A DNA stretch of 64,000 nucleotides from M3007 sp965249785 (lineage in GTDB: Bacteria > Bacteroidota > Bacteroidia > Chitinophagales > Saprospiraceae): NCBI GenBank assembly GCA_965249785.1, contig CBDFMU010000023.1, positions 105,523 to 169,522 on the forward strand, written 5' to 3'. The position numbers and the translations under genes were made by a program. The notes below the pieces were generated by a model. It was not told the DNA's origin. It saw only the letters and a list, made by a program, of their open reading frames with translations, and ran no database searches. Positions 7,189 through 15,788 of the stretch are shown here, in pieces. The stretch's first letter is position 1. Every line of letters begins with the position of its first letter.

Positions 7189-9129
7189 ATGAAACACATA
7201 CTACTCTTATGCTCGGCTCTAATCCTGGGACTTCATCTCCATGCCCAATCTCCCACTTTCCATCCTGCTGACCTCAGCCAAATCGCAGAAGACGAAGGCA
7301 AGGCCAATTTCGGTAAAATTAACGCGCCGACTCTGGCTCCTTCGGACGATTATGACGTGCGTTACCAGCGCATGCAATGGCAGGTGGACCCGGCGATTCG
7401 CTACATTCGCGGGGCTATTACCACGTACTTGGAGACCAGAGTAGACAATTTTGGCACTGTTCATTTTGATCTGATGGATACAATGCACGTGGATTCGGTG
7501 CGGCACCACGGTTTGCCCGTGTCTTTTAGTCACCAGGATAATGTGCTGGCCATCAACCTGCCGACGCTTTTAGCGGCTGGCACGCTGGATTCTCTGACCG
7601 TTTTTTATCAGGGCGAGCCGCCTACTTCTGGCTTTGGTTCTTTCATACAGAGTACCCATGAAAATACGCCGATCATCTGGACGCTTTCCGAGCCGTATGG
7701 GGCGCGTGACTGGTGGCCCTGCAAACAGGATTTGACCGATAAAATAGATTCCATAGATGTGCTGGTAACCTGCCCGGCTGCTTATCGGTCGGCGGGCAAT
7801 GGGCTGTTGGTCAGTGAAACGACGACAGGTAACGGGCTGAAAACTTACCACTGGAAACATCGTTATCCGATTGCCTGCTATCTGGTGGCGATGGCAGTGA
7901 CCAATTATGTTCAGTACTATGATTATGCAGACATCCAAACTGGTACGTTGCCGATCCTGAATTATGTGTTCCCGGAAACGCTGACCTATGCTCAACTTGG
8001 GACAGCGGACATTGTGCCCGTCATGGAGTTCTACGATTCGCTGTTTATCCCCTACCCTTTTCATCGGGAAAAATACGGCCATGCGCAATTTGGCTGGGGC
8101 GGCGGTCAGGAACACCAGACGATGAGTTATGTCGTGAACTTTGGTTACGAACTGCTGGCCCATGAGATGGCGCACCAGTGGTTTGGCGATTACGTCACTT
8201 GCGGCACCTGGGAAGATATTTGGCTGAACGAAGGCTTCGCGACTTACCTCTCCGGTTTGTGTTACGAGCGTTTTTCCCCGAACCAAAACTGGTTTAATTT
8301 TAAACAGGGCCGTATTAATACCGTGGTCAGCCAACCCGGCGGCAGTGTCCGGGTGGATGATACGACCGACGTAAACCGTATTTTTTCCGGGCGGCTCTCG
8401 TATGCTAAAGGGGCGATGGTATTGCACATGTTGCGCTGGACGCTGGGCGATTCGGTTTTCTTTGCTGGTCTGCGCAACTATCTAAATACACCGGGGCTGG
8501 CCGCCGACTTTGCCCATACTGCCGATCTACGAATGGTGCTGGAAGCGACTTCCGGCCAAGACCTGAACGGTTTTTTTAATGACTGGATTTATGGAGAAGG
8601 TTATCCTTCTTATCACATTGATTGGAGCCAAAGTGGTAGTAACGTGAGCGTGACTATTTCTCAAACGCAGTCCCATCCTTCGGTCAATTTTTTTGAGGTG
8701 CCTGTTCCACTACGTTTCAGGCATGGAGTTCAGACTTTTGATGTGCGACTCACGCCCTCGGCTTCTGGCCAAACCTTCCAGGTGACTTTGCCTTTTATAG
8801 CCGATGAACTAGAATTTGATCCAGATTTATGGTTGATTTCTGCTAATAATAGCGTTAATAAAGTAGTAGTCAGTACGCAGTCGCCCTCTATTTCCGCAGC
8901 GAATATTTTCCCTAATCCAGCGTCGGGACGAGTAACAATAAGTATGGAAAATAGCTTGGTATTCGATCAAGTGCAAGTATTTAATGCACAGGGGCAATTA
9001 GTAATGCGCATGGATAGTGATCATCGCAATACCGCCGAACTTGATCTGAGTGAATTACCGACTGGTTTATATGAAGTCGAAATTTATGGAAACAATAGTC
9101 TGGCAACTGGTAAACTGGTGAAAGAGTAG
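7189..9129 (+). CDS. M1-family zinc aminopeptidase with T9SS sorting domain
   Basis: 646 aa. The signal peptide (HILLLCSALILGLHLHAQ) targets it for export. The N-terminal beta domain carries the M1 saddle (MQWQVDPAIRYIRGAI ... FDLMDTMHVDSV). The catalytic domain has GGGQEHQTM in place of GAMEN, then HEMAH at residues 325-329 and the third zinc ligand in NEGFA (E348), so all key residues are present. It releases N-terminal amino acids from peptides outside the cell. The C-terminal 80 residues are a type A T9SS domain (IFPNPASGRVTISM ... LPTGLYEVEIY ... GKLVKE). M1 cargo of the T9SS is common in this phylum. Confidence 0.95.
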   Translation: MKHILLLCSALILGLHLHAQSPTFHPADLSQIAEDEGKANFGKINAPTLAPSDDYDVRYQRMQWQVDPAIRYIRGAITTYLETRVDNFGTVHFDLMDTMHVDSVRHHGLPVSFSHQDNVLAINLPTLLAAGTLDSLTVFYQGEPPTSGFGSFIQSTHENTPIIWTLSEPYGARDWWPCKQDLTDKIDSIDVLVTCPAAYRSAGNGLLVSETTTGNGLKTYHWKHRYPIACYLVAMAVTNYVQYYDYADIQTGTLPILNYVFPETLTYAQLGTADIVPVMEFYDSLFIPYPFHREKYGHAQFGWGGGQEHQTMSYVVNFGYELLAHEMAHQWFGDYVTCGTWEDIWLNEGFATYLSGLCYERFSPNQNWFNFKQGRINTVVSQPGGSVRVDDTTDVNRIFSGRLSYAKGAMVLHMLRWTLGDSVFFAGLRNYLNTPGLAADFAHTADLRMVLEATSGQDLNGFFNDWIYGEGYPSYHIDWSQSGSNVSVTISQTQSHPSVNFFEVPVPLRFRHGVQTFDVRLTPSASGQTFQVTLPFIADELEFDPDLWLISANNSVNKVVVSTQSPSISAANIFPNPASGRVTISMENSLVFDQVQVFNAQGQLVMRMDSDHRNTAELDLSELPTGLYEVEIYGNNSLATGKLVKE

Positions 9130-9146
9130 TAATGGGCTAATAAAAA

Positions 9147-9171
9147 AGGAGTTGGCTTACGCACAACTCCT
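9147..9171 (-). terminator. Hairpin terminator downstream of the peroxiredoxin gene
   Basis: AGGAGTTG-GCTTACGCA-CAACTCCT. On the minus strand it is followed by TTTTTTATT, so it best serves minus-strand transcripts coming from 9325. It also lies 18 bp after the M1 peptidase stop. Confidence 0.65.
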
Positions 9172-9324
9172 ACAATTAATATTATTTTAATTCCGCATCA
9201 TATCCACCTGCACTATGGAGCAAAGGGAGTACCGAATCAATCAAATCAATGCTGACTTCATTTAAAAGTCAATGGCAGAAAGGCTAGTTTATGGTGAATG
9301 TGAGAATGCCTTGGGCGATTAAAA

Positions 9325-9987
9325 TTAACTGCGTAATGCTTCGGCAGCCGCTTTCAATAAGGTCGGGCTGATTCTTTCTTTAAAGTTCGGATTGATATAT
9401 TCAAACAGGATACTGCCTTTTTTATCGAGGATAAAAACCGAAGGCACAGGCAATAATAGGTCTACATCTTTTCCACCAGTAGTTTTTGGTAGAAATGATT
9501 GGTAATTTTCCGGGGCTTGATAAGCAATACCAAATTGTTTGGACACTTGCAGGTCTGCATCCGACAGAAGCGTATAGTTTAGTTTTTCTTTCATGGCCGT
9601 CTGCTTTAAATTCTCAGGACTATCGGTACTAATCGCTAAAATCTGATAACCCATCTTTAAAAGATCCGGTTCTATTTCCATTAATCCTGAAAGATGTTTG
9701 GAACAATAAGGACACCACCCACCCCGATAAAAAATAAGAATAGTTGGCTTTGACGCAACTGCTTTATTCAGGTCAAAACTTTTACCTTCATCAGTCAGGA
9801 GGGTCGCATCGGGAATATTTTCGCCAATCAGTAATGGACTAATATCTTCTGACTTTGCGGGTAAGGGCATCGCATTTGGACCATCATGCATATTCTGGCC
9901 TGATGCCAGGGTAGCACTGGAAATAAATGCCATAACTAAGAGAATGGACGTAATAGATTGAAATAATATGCGCGGCAAATGTTCCAT
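9325..9987 (-). CDS. Exported AhpC/TSA-family peroxiredoxin-like protein
   Basis: 220 aa from the ATG at 9987; an earlier ATG at 10044 would add 19 residues before the signal segment. The signal peptide or anchor is ILLVMAFISSATLASGQ. The redoxin domain has IFYRGGWCPYCSKHLSGL with a CxxC active site, then ILAISTDSPENLKQT and the cis-Pro region PVPSVFILDKKGSILFEY. The GGWCPYC motif fits peroxiredoxin-like family 2 (AhpC/TSA) proteins that reduce peroxides or disulfides in the periplasm. An AraC-type regulator lies 61 bp upstream on the same strand and may control it. Confidence 0.85.
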   Translation of the reverse strand: MEHLPRILFQSITSILLVMAFISSATLASGQNMHDGPNAMPLPAKSEDISPLLIGENIPDATLLTDEGKSFDLNKAVASKPTILIFYRGGWCPYCSKHLSGLMEIEPDLLKMGYQILAISTDSPENLKQTAMKEKLNYTLLSDADLQVSKQFGIAYQAPENYQSFLPKTTGGKDVDLLLPVPSVFILDKKGSILFEYINPNFKERISPTLLKAAAEALRS

Positions 9988-10048
9988 GATTGTTGTATGG
10001 ATGGTGAGAAATGTTGTGTAGGAATCAATCTGTATGTGGTGCAATAAA

Positions 10049-10897
10049 TTAAACTACTTCTCCACTGCGAAATATGGAGATATTACTACCAGTATTTTGC
10101 TTGAAAAACCGGCTAAAATGAGCAGGACTAATAAAGCCCAACGAAAAGGCAATTTCTTTGGCCGACCAGTCTGTAAAATGGAGATAACGCTTCGCTTCGA
10201 GGATAATCCTTTGTTGTATCAATCTGGATGGAGATGGATATTGGAAGATAGCAAAAAGATTGGCCAAGGTTTTGGGGGCTTTATTTAAAGCCGCAGCATA
10301 AAACTGTACTTCGTGCTGGCTGCGAAAATTACCTTCCAGCAGTAGATTGAACATGCGGACAATATCCATTTTTTCATCTTTGAACTGACCGTAACTTTCC
10401 GTCTGTTTTTTAGCAATCCGGGTAATATTAATAATCAGACGTTTTAAAAGCGTGCGTAGCATTTCCCCTTGCATCTTGTCCTTTGTTTTCATATCATCCA
10501 GACAAAGTTTTTCTATCAGGGAAATACTTTCTCTTTCTTCGGGCAATAGTGCAATAAATAAAGGATGCTGAATACCGTAGAAAAGAAAACCAACGCAGCC
10601 CACTTCTGCATCATGATCGACAATACAGTAGAATTCGCGATTGAACTGCCAGGCAACCAGTTTTTCAGGTTGCTCGAATATAAAATGCTGATTAGCTACT
10701 AGCGGTAATACAGTATTGGCAGGAAATACGTAGGGTACTTGATCAATCATGACTTTCTGGTCATGGTGCAGATTGCAGACGATGGTATTCGTAGTGGCCT
10801 GGCCTTGATTGAGAATACCATTTCCTCGTAAGGACGAGTCTTGGGTTATAATTGCAAACTCTCCCTTGGTATTCCGGTCTTCAAACTGCAATTTCAT
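10049..10897 (-). CDS. AraC-family transcriptional regulator
   Basis: 282 aa. The N-terminal about 170 residues are a ligand-sensing or dimerisation domain without a recognised motif. The C-terminal about 100 residues are the double helix-turn-helix: first HTH around FRSQHEVQFYAAALNKAPKTL, second with EAKRYLHFTDWSAKEIAFSLG and FISPAHFSRFFKQNTGS, the normal AraC signature. It lies directly upstream of, and co-directional with, the peroxiredoxin gene, which suggests local control (inference). Confidence 0.9.
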   Translation of the reverse strand: MKLQFEDRNTKGEFAIITQDSSLRGNGILNQGQATTNTIVCNLHHDQKVMIDQVPYVFPANTVLPLVANQHFIFEQPEKLVAWQFNREFYCIVDHDAEVGCVGFLFYGIQHPLFIALLPEERESISLIEKLCLDDMKTKDKMQGEMLRTLLKRLIINITRIAKKQTESYGQFKDEKMDIVRMFNLLLEGNFRSQHEVQFYAAALNKAPKTLANLFAIFQYPSPSRLIQQRIILEAKRYLHFTDWSAKEIAFSLGFISPAHFSRFFKQNTGSNISIFRSGEVV

Positions 10898-11157
10898 ATA
10901 GTAAGCGTTGAGAGGTTGAGAATGTTGAGGCTGTTGAGATATTCGATTGTCAGCACTTCTGCATTTTATTTTCTTTCAAAACCACTTTACGTTGACTATA
11001 ACATTCAAATTTAAGAACAGGGAAAGTGATTGTAAGGCAACGCCGAATAAGTTGGAACATGATGAATTTATAATGGGCTGACAATCAAATTTTTCTCAAC
11101 CTTTCAATATGCTCAACCACTCAATTTTTACAATAACTTTCCCTGCTCTATAAGGTA
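10898..11157. other. Intergenic region with TTGAGA word repeats
   Basis: 10909-10938 holds a degenerate direct repeat (GTTGAGAGGTTGAGAATG, TTGAGG, TTGAGA). Its complement (TTTCTCAACC, CTCAACC) lies at 11092-11116. An AACCACTTTACGTTGACTAT word at 10980 recurs as AACCACTTTGCGTTGATTAT near 50971. No gene is seen. Confidence 0.6.
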
Positions 11158-12456
11158 TTATTGGATAATCACGCGGATCATATTAGTTACACCCGGTAAA
11201 GTAGTAAAAGGATTAGGATTAGGCACCGCCGAAATAGGGACACTTTCCGTAAGTGGCGTACCAGCCAGATTAAACTGGGTAATGCCCGCACCCGGAAACT
11301 GGTCGATAGCCGTACCGTCATTATACAACACTATACTGGAAGATATATCGCCCGTTACAGTTGCATCAACGCCATTGCCAGTATTAGTAAAGAACCAGTC
11401 ATTAGAAAAACCATACATCGTAGCAATTGCCAGACGGTCGCCACGCGCCACATCAATCTGCTGCGACACTTTGCCACCCGCCTGACCATTAATAATTGGC
11501 AGTAATACCTTCGTGGTGGGAGCCGGCAGGATATATACGGCTTTCACCCCGGTTTTGTTTCTTAACGTCGCGGCCAAGCTATCGGCATTACCGCGTTGTG
11601 CCAGATATTTCAGTCCATTACCACGGTCATTTTCACCCACTTTATAAATAGGATTTTCTATTCCATTATAGATCACGACTAAGATGGGTGATAAAGGCGT
11701 AAAAATACCCGTAATACTGCTGGCATAAGTGCTTAATGGCGCATTATTGCCCGATTCTGCCAGTTCGGTGAGGCCATTCGCCGTTGGCTGTGCTTTCGTG
11801 TATAGTGGTGTCGGATTCAGTAAATTTCCACCCACTATATAACTGACAGTCCACACGCCCGGACTAAAAGGCGTTTCACTGGCCGTGCCACCAGAAATAT
11901 TTTTCAGTGTAAGCGTAAAGTAGGAATTACCATCATACACCAGCGTAGCATTCATCAGTTTTGAGGCGGCCAGATAACTATTTCCCTGTGCATCAGTGCC
12001 CACTACTTCGGTTATATTTGTATTATCAACCGTGCCGGGCCGACCTACGCCTGAGCCGGGTGCCTGGTTGATTCTGGTGCCATTGTCCCATAATTTAATT
12101 TGCTCAGAGACATCGCCCTGGATAGGATTTCCGCTGGCATCATAGACCGCAATGCCGGGATTTTCCGGGGCAAAGAACAAGTCATTCGACCAGCCGTACA
12201 TCGTGGCAAAACTGAGTGCTTCGCCCTTCGCCGCTGAAAAGTGAATGGTGACGGATTGACCCGGAAGAATCAGCGGAGGCGTACCAGTACCCTGAAAGGT
12301 GCCGGACTCAACGAGGGGTTGTGATTTTAAAACATTTTCCACAGTAATAGTGGCCGACTGGATCGGGGTGGTATCGTCCTCTTTTTTGCAAGCAGCAAAA
12401 ATCAATGGTAGAAATACCAGGGCGGATAAGGGAGACATTTTTCTTGGATAACGCAT
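11158..12456 (-). CDS. Lipoprotein with two spondin-type domains
   Basis: 432 aa. The lipoprotein signal (LSALVFLPLIFAAC, Cys at the lipobox) places it in the membrane envelope. Two similar halves follow: residues about 38-215 (ITVENVLKSQPL ... SAAKGEALSFATMYGWSNDLFF ... APGSGVG) and about 255-432 (VVIYNGIENPIYK ... VARGDRLAIATMYGFSNDWFF ... FPGAGI). Each matches the Spondin_N pattern, in which A.MYG.SND.FF is the most conserved run. Spondin domains are beta-sandwiches with a metal site; in bacteria their role is unclear. A -7-like element TAACTTTG (12503-12510, minus strand) lies 47 bp before the start. The 331-bp gap to mnmD otherwise holds only the mnmD promoter. Confidence 0.85.
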   Translation of the reverse strand: MRYPRKMSPLSALVFLPLIFAACKKEDDTTPIQSATITVENVLKSQPLVESGTFQGTGTPPLILPGQSVTIHFSAAKGEALSFATMYGWSNDLFFAPENPGIAVYDASGNPIQGDVSEQIKLWDNGTRINQAPGSGVGRPGTVDNTNITEVVGTDAQGNSYLAASKLMNATLVYDGNSYFTLTLKNISGGTASETPFSPGVWTVSYIVGGNLLNPTPLYTKAQPTANGLTELAESGNNAPLSTYASSITGIFTPLSPILVVIYNGIENPIYKVGENDRGNGLKYLAQRGNADSLAATLRNKTGVKAVYILPAPTTKVLLPIINGQAGGKVSQQIDVARGDRLAIATMYGFSNDWFFTNTGNGVDATVTGDISSSIVLYNDGTAIDQFPGAGITQFNLAGTPLTESVPISAVPNPNPFTTLPGVTNMIRVIIQ

Positions 12457-12749
12457 GTTTGTTCTTTTTTAACCAACAGATAAATTACCTGTTTTATAGC
12501 CGCAAAGTTATCGGCTTAAGCGCGGGTCGGGAAATGACGGCAATTCCCGAATGCTTGTCTAAACTTCCCGAACCAAAACTATTTGCTGAAAAATAATCAA
12601 AATATAATAGTAAAACCCCTTTTTTAAACATTCTCCAGAAGGGTATTCATTCCGGGCAGGAAACAAGGTTTCGGGAAATGCAGACAATTTTCAAGATAAA
12701 ATGCGGCCAATAAGTTTGGATCACGTAGCCCTGTTTATTCGCCAAAACC

Positions 12750-12779
12750 TTGCAGGCACAGGAGAGTTGTCTACCTTTA
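12750..12779 (+). promoter_or_regulatory. Bacteroidota-type promoter for mnmD
   Basis: TTG at 12750-12752, a 19-bp spacer, then TACCTTTA at 12772-12779. This fits the phylum consensus TTTG-N19/20-TAnnTTTG with one mismatch. Expected transcription start is about 12784-12788, so the mRNA would have almost no leader. Confidence 0.5.
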
Positions 12780-12787
12780 TATGAAAT

Positions 12788-13459
12788 TTGACAGTGAATA
12801 ACTTATTGACTACCGGCGATGGTTCGCATACGTTTATTTCCGAAAGTTATGGCGTGACCTATCACTCGCGCTTTGGTGCCGTGACGGAATCGACTCATGT
12901 ATTTATCAATGCCGGTTTACTTTTTAAGGCGGCTGCGCAACGTAATATCTCCGTGCTCGAAGTTGGTTTTGGCACCGGATTGAACGCCTTTATGACCTGG
13001 ATCGAAGCAGAACGCCACGACTTGCAAGTGCGTTATTTGACGCTGGAAGCCTACCCACTTGCTCCTTGCGAAGCGCGAGATTTTAATTATCCCGACGCTC
13101 TGGGCGTACCGGAGCGTATGAAAGATTTGGAGAAACTGCATGATGCTCCGTGGGACACAGAAATAGTTTTATCCGATCATTTTCACTTGGAGAAACGCCT
13201 TGGTCGGTTGGAAGAAATAACATTTCCAGAAGCCGCTTTTGACCTGATCTACTTCGATGCCTTCGACCCAAAAACACAGCCTGAGTTGTGGACGGAGGCG
13301 ATTTTTGCGAAATTGTATAGTGCATTACGCCCAGCGGGTGTATTGGTGACTTACTGTGCGCAGGGACAATTCAGGCGTAATTTGAGAAGTGCTGGATTTA
13401 GTGTCAAGCGGCTGCAAGGTGCGCTGGGCAAATTCGAGATGACGCGGGCGGTGAAATAA
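12788..13459 (+). CDS. mnmD: tRNA 5-methylaminomethyl-2-thiouridine methyltransferase (MnmD/DUF752)
   Basis: 223 aa. It transfers the final methyl group from SAM when making mnm5s2U at the tRNA wobble position. The N-terminus has the family run GDGSHTFISESYGVTYHSR. The Rossmann SAM site is VLEVGFGTGLNAFMTW (about residues 56-71), and the acidic motif is FDLIYFDAFDPKTQPELWT (about 149-167). The FAD oxidoreductase domain of the E. coli fusion MnmC is absent, as is usual outside Proteobacteria. The start is unusual: the only nearby ATG (12781) opens a 6-codon frame, leaving TTG at 12788 or GTG at 12794. With the promoter just upstream, the message is probably leaderless. Confidence 0.88.
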   Translation: MTVNNLLTTGDGSHTFISESYGVTYHSRFGAVTESTHVFINAGLLFKAAAQRNISVLEVGFGTGLNAFMTWIEAERHDLQVRYLTLEAYPLAPCEARDFNYPDALGVPERMKDLEKLHDAPWDTEIVLSDHFHLEKRLGRLEEITFPEAAFDLIYFDAFDPKTQPELWTEAIFAKLYSALRPAGVLVTYCAQGQFRRNLRSAGFSVKRLQGALGKFEMTRAVK

Positions 13460-13557
13460 ATGACGACCGTTTTTAAAAGGTGAAACTTTTCAATAAAAGT
13501 GTACTCTGATTATTTTAACCCTGCTTACTTTCACCCCGAATCGTGTAAGCAGAAAAA

Positions 13558-14757
13558 ATGCACCTTCGTCCGCTTTTCTTTGCCCTGCCGTTGCTCCTGA
13601 CGGGTGCCTGCTCCGTAAGTCGGCAGGGACAAAAGTTTACAGTCGTCAACCATCTGAATAGCGACCGTCCCAGAGAAACGGTTAGCATCCCGCTGCGTGC
13701 CGTGCAAAATCTAGTCAATACCTTTGGCGCAGAAAACCTGTGGCTGACCAATCTCGAAACGGGTACTGTGCTCGTCAGCCAAACCCTGGATCAGGATGGC
13801 GATGGAAAAGCCGACGAACTGCTATTTCAAACCAATATCGCTGCTCATGCCACAAAGAAATTTCGGATGAAAGGTGCTTCAAGCGGTGCCGCCAAACGAC
13901 CTAAAAATGGACCAACAACCTTCTCACGCTTCGTTCCCGAACGCATCGACGACTACGCCTGGGAAAATGACCGGGTGGCTTTTCGCACCTACGGCCCCGA
14001 AGCACAGCGACTTACTGAGGCGGGACGGCCCGATGGCACCTTGACTAGCGGCCTGGATTGCTGGCTTAAACGCGTCCCCTACCCCATCATTGATAAATGG
14101 TATAAAAAGAATACCGAAGAGCCGGGCTATTATCATAAAGAACATGGCGAAGGCTACGACCCTTATCACGTGGGCGGCAGCCGGGGTTGCGGCGGCATCG
14201 GCGTATGGGCGGGCGACTCGCTTTTTGTTTCCGAAAATTTTGTCGCTTATAAAACCTTGGCCACGGGACCAGTTCGTACCCTGTTTGAACTGACGTATGC
14301 GCCCTGGTCAGCCAACGGGACGAAAATCCTGGAAAAGAAGCGCATCAGTCTGGATTTGGGCAGTCAGTTATGTCGCGTGGAAGAGACGCTGGGCAGTGAT
14401 CGACCACTGGAAAAAGTCTCCGTTGGATTGACCCTGCATGAAGGAAAAGGCGTTGTACAAACTGATTCGGCGGCTGGCTGGTTCCGCTATTGGGAGCCGA
14501 TAGATGACTCCCATGTGGGCGTCGGGATAGTCATAAATCCGGCGTTGGTGCAGGGTTTTCGCGAATACCGGGTGAGTAAGCCCGATCAAAGTCACTTATG
14601 GGTAGATGCGCGGCTTACGGGAAATAAGGTGGTTTATTACGCCGGTTTTGGCTGGGATAAAGCCGAAATAATTACTTCTCCCGAAGTTTGGGATGCTTAT
14701 CTCGCCGACTTCGCCAAGCGCATGGCCTCTCCTTTGGAAGTGAAGTTTGAAAAATAA
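13558..14757 (+). CDS. DUF4861-family lipoprotein, pectin gene cluster
   Basis: 399 aa. The lipoprotein signal (FFALPLLLTGAC) puts it in the envelope. The rest matches DUF4861 in length and in features such as FTVVNHLNSDRPRETVSI, DQDGDGKADELLFQ, a YDPYHVGGSRGCGGIGVW segment and a C-terminal YYAGFGWDKA. DUF4861 proteins are found in pectin and rhamnogalacturonan utilisation loci of Bacteroidota; the biochemical role is not firmly known. It is followed after 12 bp by kduI and then by GH105, which supports a role in uronic-acid oligosaccharide use. Confidence 0.85.
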   Translation: MHLRPLFFALPLLLTGACSVSRQGQKFTVVNHLNSDRPRETVSIPLRAVQNLVNTFGAENLWLTNLETGTVLVSQTLDQDGDGKADELLFQTNIAAHATKKFRMKGASSGAAKRPKNGPTTFSRFVPERIDDYAWENDRVAFRTYGPEAQRLTEAGRPDGTLTSGLDCWLKRVPYPIIDKWYKKNTEEPGYYHKEHGEGYDPYHVGGSRGCGGIGVWAGDSLFVSENFVAYKTLATGPVRTLFELTYAPWSANGTKILEKKRISLDLGSQLCRVEETLGSDRPLEKVSVGLTLHEGKGVVQTDSAAGWFRYWEPIDDSHVGVGIVINPALVQGFREYRVSKPDQSHLWVDARLTGNKVVYYAGFGWDKAEIITSPEVWDAYLADFAKRMASPLEVKFEK

Positions 14758-14769
14758 AATCTGAAATAC

Positions 14770-15600
14770 ATGGAAATCAAATACGCCGTCCATCCTGTCG
14801 ACGCCAAATCCTATGACACGGCGAGATTGCGCCAAGAATTTCATAGTAATAATATTATGGTCGCCGATGCGATCAGCTTGGTGTACGCGCACTATGACCG
14901 CTTCATTTATGGGGGTATTTTTCCGGTAAATGATCGCCTGGCACTAACTACCTATGAGGAATTAAAAGCCGATTATTTTCTGGAACGCCGGGAAATGGGA
15001 ATACTAAACATTGGTGGGCCGGGTCGAATTACTGTTGACGATCAAATATTTACACTAGATAATCTTGATCTGCTTTATGTAGGAAAAGGCAATAAGGAAC
15101 TGGTTTTTGAAAGTATAGATAAAACCCAACCGGCCAAATTTTACCTAAATTCCTGTCCAGCGCACCAGACTTACCCGACGGTCAAAGGAAGTATGCAAGA
15201 CGCAAATCAGGTCGTGTTGGGTTCCCGCAAAAATGCCAACGGACGCATCATTTACCAGTTTATCCACGAAGGCGGCATTCCGAGTTGCCAGTTGGTGATG
15301 GGATTTACGGCTTTGCAGGAAGGTTCCATCTGGAATACCTTTCCGCCGCATACCCACGAACGCCGGATGGAGGCTTATTTTTACTTCGACTTGCCGCCCG
15401 ATCAACTAGTGATGCACTTTATGGGCCAGCCGCAGGAAACCCGTCATTTGTCTATTAAAAATGAAGAAGCGGTGCTATCGCCGCCCTGGTCCATTCACGC
15501 GGGCGCGGGTAGTTGCGCCTATAAATTCGTGTGGGGCATGGCGGGCGAAAACAAGGCCTTTACTGATATGGATGGCGTGGCGTTAAGCGATCTCTTATAG
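14770..15600 (+). CDS. kduI: 5-dehydro-4-deoxy-D-glucuronate isomerase
   Basis: 276 aa, the normal KduI length. It interconverts 5-keto-4-deoxyuronate and 2,5-diketo-3-deoxygluconate in the cytoplasmic pathway that clears unsaturated uronates from pectin. It is a bicupin: the zinc-binding motif NTFPPHTHERRMEAYFYFD (about 195-213) supplies His, His, Glu, and NEEAVLSPPWSIHAGAGS supplies the fourth ligand. The N-terminus (YAVHPVDAKSYDTARLRQEF) is typical. The 12-bp gap after DUF4861 suggests co-transcription. Confidence 0.95.
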   Translation: MEIKYAVHPVDAKSYDTARLRQEFHSNNIMVADAISLVYAHYDRFIYGGIFPVNDRLALTTYEELKADYFLERREMGILNIGGPGRITVDDQIFTLDNLDLLYVGKGNKELVFESIDKTQPAKFYLNSCPAHQTYPTVKGSMQDANQVVLGSRKNANGRIIYQFIHEGGIPSCQLVMGFTALQEGSIWNTFPPHTHERRMEAYFYFDLPPDQLVMHFMGQPQETRHLSIKNEEAVLSPPWSIHAGAGSCAYKFVWGMAGENKAFTDMDGVALSDLL

Positions 15601-15626
15601 AAAAGTATTGGTAGCCGACTAGTCAT

Positions 15627-15738
15627 AATTGGAACGCGGACAACACAGATGACGCGGATATTCGCGGATTCATTAATAGGGATTCAACGCAGAAAATCCG
15701 CGTTAATCCGCAAAATCCGCGTCGTCCGCGTTCCAATT
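15627..15738. repeat. AATTGGAACGCGGA...TCCGCGTTCCAATT inverted repeat (family C)
   Basis: 112 bp with complementary ends (AATTGGAACGCGGA and TCCGCGTTCCAATT) and inner words GCGGAT and ATCCGC repeated in register. It lies between kduI and GH105. A fragment of the right arm occurs at 5698-5742, and a short piece (GATTTTCGCGGATTTC) near 54140. Confidence 0.8.
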
Positions 15739-15788
15739 GAATCTAATAAGCATACCGCATAAATCCACATTCTCAACTTTACTATAAA

